From positions 63,518,460 through 63,582,459 of the forward strand of contig NC_088678.1 of assembly GCF_950023065.1 (NCBI RefSeq): a DNA stretch of 64,000 nt, given 5' to 3'. The translations under genes and the position numbers were made by a program. The notes under the pieces are model-generated. The model searched no databases and was not told where the DNA came from. It was given only the letters and a program-made list of their open reading frames with translations. Every line of letters starts with the position of its first letter. Position 1 is the stretch's first letter. This DNA is from Planococcus citri (taxonomy: Eukaryota; Arthropoda; Insecta; Hemiptera; Pseudococcidae). Below, in pieces: positions 59,085 to 64,000 of the stretch.

Positions 59085-62000
59085 AACATCAAAGTCCCCA
59101 TGAAGTCAATCTTTACGGAATTCATTTGGGTAGGCGACGGTATAGCGCATTTCCTAAAAAGAGGAGACACGCCATTACCTGTAGCGGTGCCACCATATTT
59201 ACGTGATCAATTACCAATTGAAGAATTATACAGACGTATAGAGAAAACGGAATTCCCCGAAGGAGAGAAATTCGTTCTATCAGCTCTGCAATTCGAATTG
59301 AATCACTCACCTCAACCTTATGACAAAATAAAGAAAAGTCTAAACAAACTCTTAGATCTACTAGTCAAAGATAAAGGGGCGGAATTGATTATATTAATCT
59401 TCCCAATAGTAAAACCCTGCATTCCAGGTGACCCCAAAAGCATTGGCGTTAAACTAGATCGATATATCGAATACCGTAAAATATTCCAAAACGCGGCGGA
59501 CGACCAAATTGTAATATTCTGGAAAGAACCGCCCATGTATTATTTGCAGACGCAAAAATTGTTAACGGCCTCCGGTGTCGAAGCGATTGGCGTCATGGCA
59601 GATAAAAACCAACGAGTAATTCCTTGTGAACGAAAGTTCAAATTCGAAAAGGATAGGAACAAATACTACCCTGCTATACCTACGTACCGTGTGATTTACG
59701 ACATGGTTTGTACAGGTATATACAGACTATTTGAAGAATGGAAACGAGTACGTTTAAGCAGAAACGCGCTCAAATCTCCATACGACGAAATGCAAAAGAT
59801 TCTCCAACAACGTCCGCAACCTCCGTACACGTACATGGCTCCGCCTGAACAGCATCCTAAGCAGGAAGAAGCAACAAAGGACGAACCATTAAAAGGTAGT
59901 CAGGTCGTCGAACCTAGAAAGAAAACCTTATTTATGGAATATCGAACCTCGTGCAATAATCCTAATTGCCAACGAGATCCAACGTGTTGCATGTTACCAG
60001 AGGAGTATTATGAAACATTCACGGACAAGTACACCCGTCCTGCTCAGTTAACAGAACTTGACGACGACGGTTTAGTACAAGGAAATCAAACTAAGAAATC
60101 CATAAGAGAGATGGATGTCAAATGTTTGATAATGGAGGACCCAGAACTCGTATTAGACGAGTTTCCGGAACTTGATTATTCTCCAACTCCTTTTGAAGTC
60201 TTGAACATTCACCATAGAGCGAAGGATCGAAGACCAATCGGAGATTTTGGAGTTAAAAATGCAATAATCAAGAAACCTCCCAAAGACAGATTGCTCAGAT
60301 TGTTGACAAGGGATGGCATTAAGACATTCCCGTGTAATAGTGATACGACTACAACACGTGTGAAATTCATAAGAGGCCTACCTGCCGACAAGAAATGGAG
60401 ACATCATGCACTTCGAAAACGAATAATTAAAGAAGCTCGAGCACTCGAAGCGATTGACAACGCACACCTTGATGAAACTAAGCTGAAAGAAAAAGCTAAA
60501 CCATTAGTGGTAAACGAAGGTACCGATGACCCAACTTGCGTCGTTCCAATCACAGTAGGTGATAAGATCGTTGCTATTCAGTTGGACTCGGGAGCACTTC
60601 CCAATGTTATCTCAAGGAATGTGCTGAAACAACTCAAATTGAAAGTGCCACATGCAGTACGCGAAATCGCTATGGATCGCATCGTGCAGCTACGTATGGC
60701 CAACAATGCAATTGAACGAGCGTCACAAATTCTGGCCGAAATTACATTCAATTTTGGTCCGAAGGAATTTGTAGTACCATTCTACATAATGGACACCATT
60801 GGCAACACTTTCATACTGGGAAGAGTAGCCATGGAGCATTTGGATCTACACTTACATTTCCGCCAGAGATGCGTAAGTCACGAACCTAAGGATGACGATC
60901 ATTTTACAATTGCATTTATAAACCCAGATGTTTACAAAGACGCGCTCTCTTTATTTAAGATCGAGCAGATCCCTGAACACACAACAATAACTATTGATTT
61001 AATGGCCACAAGCATGTCTACAAGAGACAAGCTAAAAGAGCCTGAAGAAGACCGAATTAAAGCAGTACGTATTATGCAGAAAAATCTCATCGAAGATTTA
61101 GCTGAAATACGAGAGCTTGGCATTGCACCTCAAAAGGAGGTAGACGATGCCATGCACAAGATCAATGCTTATCAAGACATATTTAGTCTGAATCCGGGAT
61201 GTTACAAAGGTGAAAAAGTACATTTCAACTTTATCCCCGGTGAGGGGCACCTAGCAGTGCCACGAGGTGAAAAATATAGACCTCCAGCTCGGTTAAAACA
61301 AGCCCTCGATATGACGACTCAAAAGATGTTAGATTTGCGAATAATTCGGCCATCTCGTTCAGTTTTTATAAATACACTCGCACCCGTCATTAAAAAGAAT
61401 GGCGATATACGACTGTGTTTGGCAGCTGACGAGTTGAACAACTTTTTACAATGCGTACTAACTGAACCCGCTACAATCGATAGCGTAATATTCAGTGGTT
61501 CACCTGATGGTCTATTTTGTACGCTGGACTTTACGTCCGGATTCTGGCAATTAGAGCTAGATGAAGAATCGAAAAAGTATACAGCGTTCATAATAAACGG
61601 CCAAGTATACGAATTTAACAGACTACCGTACGGATTGAAGATCTCGAGCGGTGAGTTTGTTCATATGATAAACCAAGTGCTAAAGGACGAAGAAGGCATC
61701 TCCAAGTTTGTGGATGACGTCAAAGTCTCTGGTACTACGTTTAAAGAAACACTTGATAGACTACTCAGTGTATTCGAAAAAATAAGACGGGCTGGATTAA
61801 AACTGAATCCGACCAAAACCCACTTTTTCAAGAGGCGTACAGACCACTTGGGGTTCGTCTTATCCAAAGAAAACATTGATAAACAGGACCTTAAAAAGGA
61901 AAAATTCCTGAAATTTGAGAAAGACCATATGAAACATGGCAAATTCGTACTTAAAAACAACAAAGAAGTGTTAGCTCTTGTTGGGAACACCGTGCTATAC

Positions 62001-64000
62001 AAGCCGTTTATTCCCCGATACATGCAAATCCTGAGCCCAATATACGAACTGACAAAGGGCGACGACCCTATAGTCTGGACGGATGCTCAACAGAAGGCCT
62101 TCGACATACTCAAATCGGAGTACTTGAAGGAATTCACGTTGAAACAACCTCCACGTGAGGGCGACTTATTCTTGGATACGCATTATACAGACGATGCAAT
62201 GAATGCAGTTCTCTTCTACAAGGAAGATGAACAAAAGCAAATCATTATGTTCATTTCTGTTGGCTTCAAGGAGCACCAGAAAAACTTTACGCTGTATGAC
62301 AAAGAAATGCTAACACTCTACTCAGTCATCAAAAAGATTTGGATGTGGATTTTCAGCAGGAGAGTCCACGTGCGCGCCAATTTACTCCCAATTTACAAAG
62401 AATTTGAGAGTCTGGCGAAAACGCACCGAAAAGCTGCAAAATGGGTTACAACCATATGCAATTTCGATCTAATCTACGACATGAAGTTGTCTAATAAAGC
62501 ACTATACGACATCAAAGCACCAGAATTGGTAGTTGGAAATATCGTCATAGAAGAGCTAACAGAGCTCGATCTATTGATGATTAACCAAGTGGTACCCAGG
62601 TTCACGAAAGGTTTTCACAAGGAAGACAATCATGAACTAACAGGTGCCAGTAAAAAGACCGCTCTACCACCTCTGGATTGCAAATTCATGGACGAAAACG
62701 TACCCAGATTATTCGACCTACTATCTAATATAGAGGACGAACAAGCTAGAGATAAACATTGCAAAAAGATAATGGATGTCTTAGAAGAAGACGTACCAGC
62801 AAATAATAAGAAGCAACAGGGTACGTCACTTCGTAAAAAACAAATTTATGACATAATGTACACACGCGATGGTAAAAAACGTCTGATGAAAATTTTACCA
62901 GACAAATCGCAAGTACCATATTTACCTGATTGTTTGCTTTACGACACTGTCGACTACCTACACTGTGCCTATGGGCATACTGGGGCAAATCGATTAGACA
63001 TGATTTTTAGACAACTATACTACCATCCTAGTTCACTCGCGTATATTCGCGATATTACAAACACCTGCATTATATGCAAAGTGAACAAGAACTACGCGAA
63101 GCACAAAGTGCTGGAATACGCTCAAATAGAGGCGTACGCCATTGGCAACGTGCTATCGGTAGACATATATGGACCAGTTCCAGCATTAAAGAACGATCCG
63201 AAATACTTGCTAGTTGCAAAAGAAATCTTTACCAGTCGTGTCTGGCTTCGAGACATGCACAGGATTCAAAAGAAAGTAGTTTGCAACGCAATGGAATCAA
63301 TTTTATTTGAAATTGAAATCCACGATATCAAGATCAAGAAAGTGATCACTGACAACGGTACGCAATTTATTTCCGATTCCTGGTACAATTTGCTGGAAAA
63401 ATGCGAGATCAAAGTTGCACACACGACAGCTTACAACCCTCAAAGTTCTTCAGTGGAACGAACAATGAGAGTCATAGGCGATAAGTTACGTGTCAAACTC
63501 AATGAAGTTTATGATCCATATCGCACTCACCTTGGTTGGAGTAAATTCGTTGGAGAAATCCAAAACGAAATTAACAACACACCAACGTCGTTTGGTTTCA
63601 AGCCCAACGAGGCTTGGTTTATACCAGACACGACGATTCCAGGTTTTCCAACTGAAATACGAACCTTCAATTTTCGAGATGCGTTAGCAAGATTACACGA
63701 TCAGAACGAAAACAACCAAATTCCATCAATAACCATTGAGGAATGTCGAAGCCGTGAACTCAAGATATTTGACGTCCCGTCGAACGAACAGGAAGTCTTT
63801 ATCGACAACAATGGCTATGCCAGAGTCACAGCCGACGGCGCCTGTTCCAAAAATGGCTCACCCGAAGCTATCGCTGGAATAGGAATCTGTTTCAAACCGG
63901 GTTCAACTGCTAACATATCTGACAGGATTGTAAGCACAGAATTCCAGGTTACGAACAATTACGCCGAACTAATGGCAATAATTATTGCGCTCGAAATATT
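59037..64000 (+). CDS. pol: Pol polyprotein: PR, RT, RNase H, IN and a second RNase H (partial)
   Basis: Uninterrupted from 59037 to the last base of the window (about 1,650 codons, C-terminus missing); the first Met is at 59100. In order: an SGNH-hydrolase-like region (59124-59640), a linker with a Cys cluster (59949-59993), an aspartic protease with DSGA (60585-60596) and ILGR (about 60816), reverse transcriptase with LDFTSGFWQ and FVDD (61707-61718), a degenerate RNase H (about 62163-62400), integrase with HHCC (62961-63077) and a D, D, E triad (63162, 63351, 63456), then a second RNase H from about 63800. It supplies maturation, reverse transcription and integration for the element. The intact frame suggests recent activity. 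Confidence 0.9.
59124..59640 (+). other. Pol N-terminal SGNH/GDSL-hydrolase-like region, probably inactive
   Basis: The pattern IWVGDGIAHFL (GDG at 59133-59141) resembles block I of SGNH hydrolases (GDS), with the nucleophile Ser replaced by Gly. FVLSALQFELNHS (Asn at 59301) resembles block III (GxND). LNKLLDLLVKDKGAELIILIFPIVKP resembles the following helix and strand. No DxxH block V is evident before about 59640. This is a weak pattern-level resemblance; a structure prediction would be decisive. Confidence 0.35.
60510..60860 (+). other. Retropepsin-type protease domain
   Basis: VAIQLDSGALPNVISRNVL gives the active-site DSGA (60585-60596) after a hydrophobic strand. The second signature, FILGRVAMEHL (around 60810-60840), corresponds to the ILG(R/x)D(L) motif of Gypsy proteases. 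It acts as a dimer to process Gag-Pol. Confidence 0.85.
61250..62000 (+). other. Reverse transcriptase domain
   Basis: LDFTSGFWQLEL (catalytic Asp at 61527), RLPYGLKISSGEF, and FVDD (61707-61718, the YxDD box with Phe for Tyr) followed by GLKLNPTKTHFFKR and HLGFVLS are the ordered RT motifs of Ty3/Gypsy elements. All three catalytic aspartates are present. Confidence 0.93.
62163..62400 (+). other. First RNase H domain (Gypsy type), catalytic residues degraded
   Basis: The fold-level pattern is kept: AMNAVLFYK, FISVGFKEHQKNFTLYDKEMLTLYSVIKKIW, corresponding to GIGAVL and the SRxLxxxExNYxxxEKELLA helix. The first Asp of the TDAS motif is displaced (LDTHYTDDAM, 62172-62201; His aligns with the usual Asp), and the TDHxxL Asp is replaced (VRANLLPIY). 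The Glu in DKEML remains. It is therefore likely to serve as a connection/tether rather than a nuclease. Confidence 0.7.
62940..63700 (+). other. Integrase: HHCC zinc finger and D,D-34-E core
   Basis: The zinc finger is H-x4-H-x29-C-x2-C (His 62961 and 62976, Cys 63066 and 63075). Core residues: Asp 63162 (SVDIYGP), Asp 63351 (ITDNGTQFISD) and Glu 63456 (SSVERTMR). The spacing is 62 residues, then 34 residues between the second Asp and the Glu; most Gypsy elements have 35. The region after the core (about 63560-63720) is short and lacks a recognisable GPY/F motif or chromodomain. Confidence 0.92.
63795..64000 (+). other. Second RNase H domain downstream of integrase (cut by window end)
   Basis: YARVTADGACSKNGSPEA, then AGIGICF, then TNNYAELMAIIIALE is the N-terminal half of a cellular RNase H1-type domain (signature DGACxxNG...AGIG...TNNxAELxAxxxAL). 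The first catalytic Asp is at 63834 and the Glu at 63966, 43 residues apart. The remaining catalytic Asp residues lie beyond the window. Unlike the first RNase H, all active-site residues that can be seen are intact. Confidence 0.85.

Larger units (their letters stand above)
54576..64000 (+). mobile_element. Ty3/Gypsy-type LTR retrotransposon, 5' part
   Basis: Order: LTR, primer binding site, 1.38-kb leader, gag, frameshift signal, pol (SGNH-like, Cys cluster, PR, RT, RNase H, IN, second RNase H); truncated by the window end. The PR-RT-RH-IN order and the RT motifs place it with Ty3/Gypsy elements. Both reading frames are intact over about 7.3 kb, which suggests a young, possibly still mobile copy. 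No env-like frame is visible before the end; whether one exists downstream cannot be judged. Confidence 0.88.

Noticed and set aside
1..64000. tRNA and rRNA genes
   Set aside because: I could not recognise any convincing A/B box pair with cloverleaf or rRNA core segment by eye; a covariance-model scan would be needed to exclude small ones.

Overview
The window is AT-rich eukaryotic nuclear DNA. It holds spliced coding exons with consensus GT/AG junctions, AATAAA polyadenylation signals, very long repeat-filled introns and a Ty3/Gypsy-type LTR retrotransposon. The dense scatter of TAGGTA/TACCTA words and the errantivirus-like element suggest an arthropod, probably an insect (possibly a sap-sucking hemipteran), but the species cannot be told from the sequence.

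Layout. 1-8.1 kb is gene-poor upstream DNA with a foldback-type repeat (about 3.66-4.96 kb) and a minisatellite (5.15-6.5 kb). From about 8.16 to 54.05 kb runs one plus-strand gene: a probable non-coding first exon (ending 8425) and four coding exons (13751-14252, 49694-49846, 53134-53335, 53638-53860). These join in frame into a 359-residue membrane-anchored short-chain dehydrogenase/reductase (SDR). The key SDR residues are altered: the glycine motif is broken, the catalytic Ser is gone and YxxxK reads YxxxR. It is therefore probably a pseudoenzyme or a strongly diverged enzyme.

Intron 1 (35.4 kb) is packed with inverted and tandem repeats: hairpin units (14.6-15.4 kb), a 22-bp minisatellite present twice in opposite orientation (15.5-16.1 and 19.15-20.1 kb), a foldback element (22.9-25.7 kb), a head-to-head 134-bp satellite (28.8-31.25 kb), a small hAT-like MITE (33752-34029), a second foldback element with an almost perfect 590-bp-arm palindrome (38.35-42.5 kb), and a 1,135-bp TA-flanked terminal-inverted-repeat element (45389-46523). 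Intron 2 contains a further tandem array.

From 54576 to the window end lies the 5' part of a Ty3/Gypsy-type LTR retrotransposon, inserted into another foldback copy. It has a 724-bp LTR, a primer binding site, a 1.4-kb leader with repeated hairpins, an intact 785-residue gag with an Asn/Gln/Trp-rich tail and no zinc knuckle, a probable -1 frameshift signal, and an uninterrupted pol running off the window. Pol order is: degenerate SGNH-hydrolase-like region, Cys cluster, protease, reverse transcriptase, a degenerate Gypsy-type RNase H, integrase, and then a second, canonical-looking RNase H after the integrase. That dual RNase H architecture, with the frameshift signal and the covarying leader hairpins, is the most unusual content of the window.
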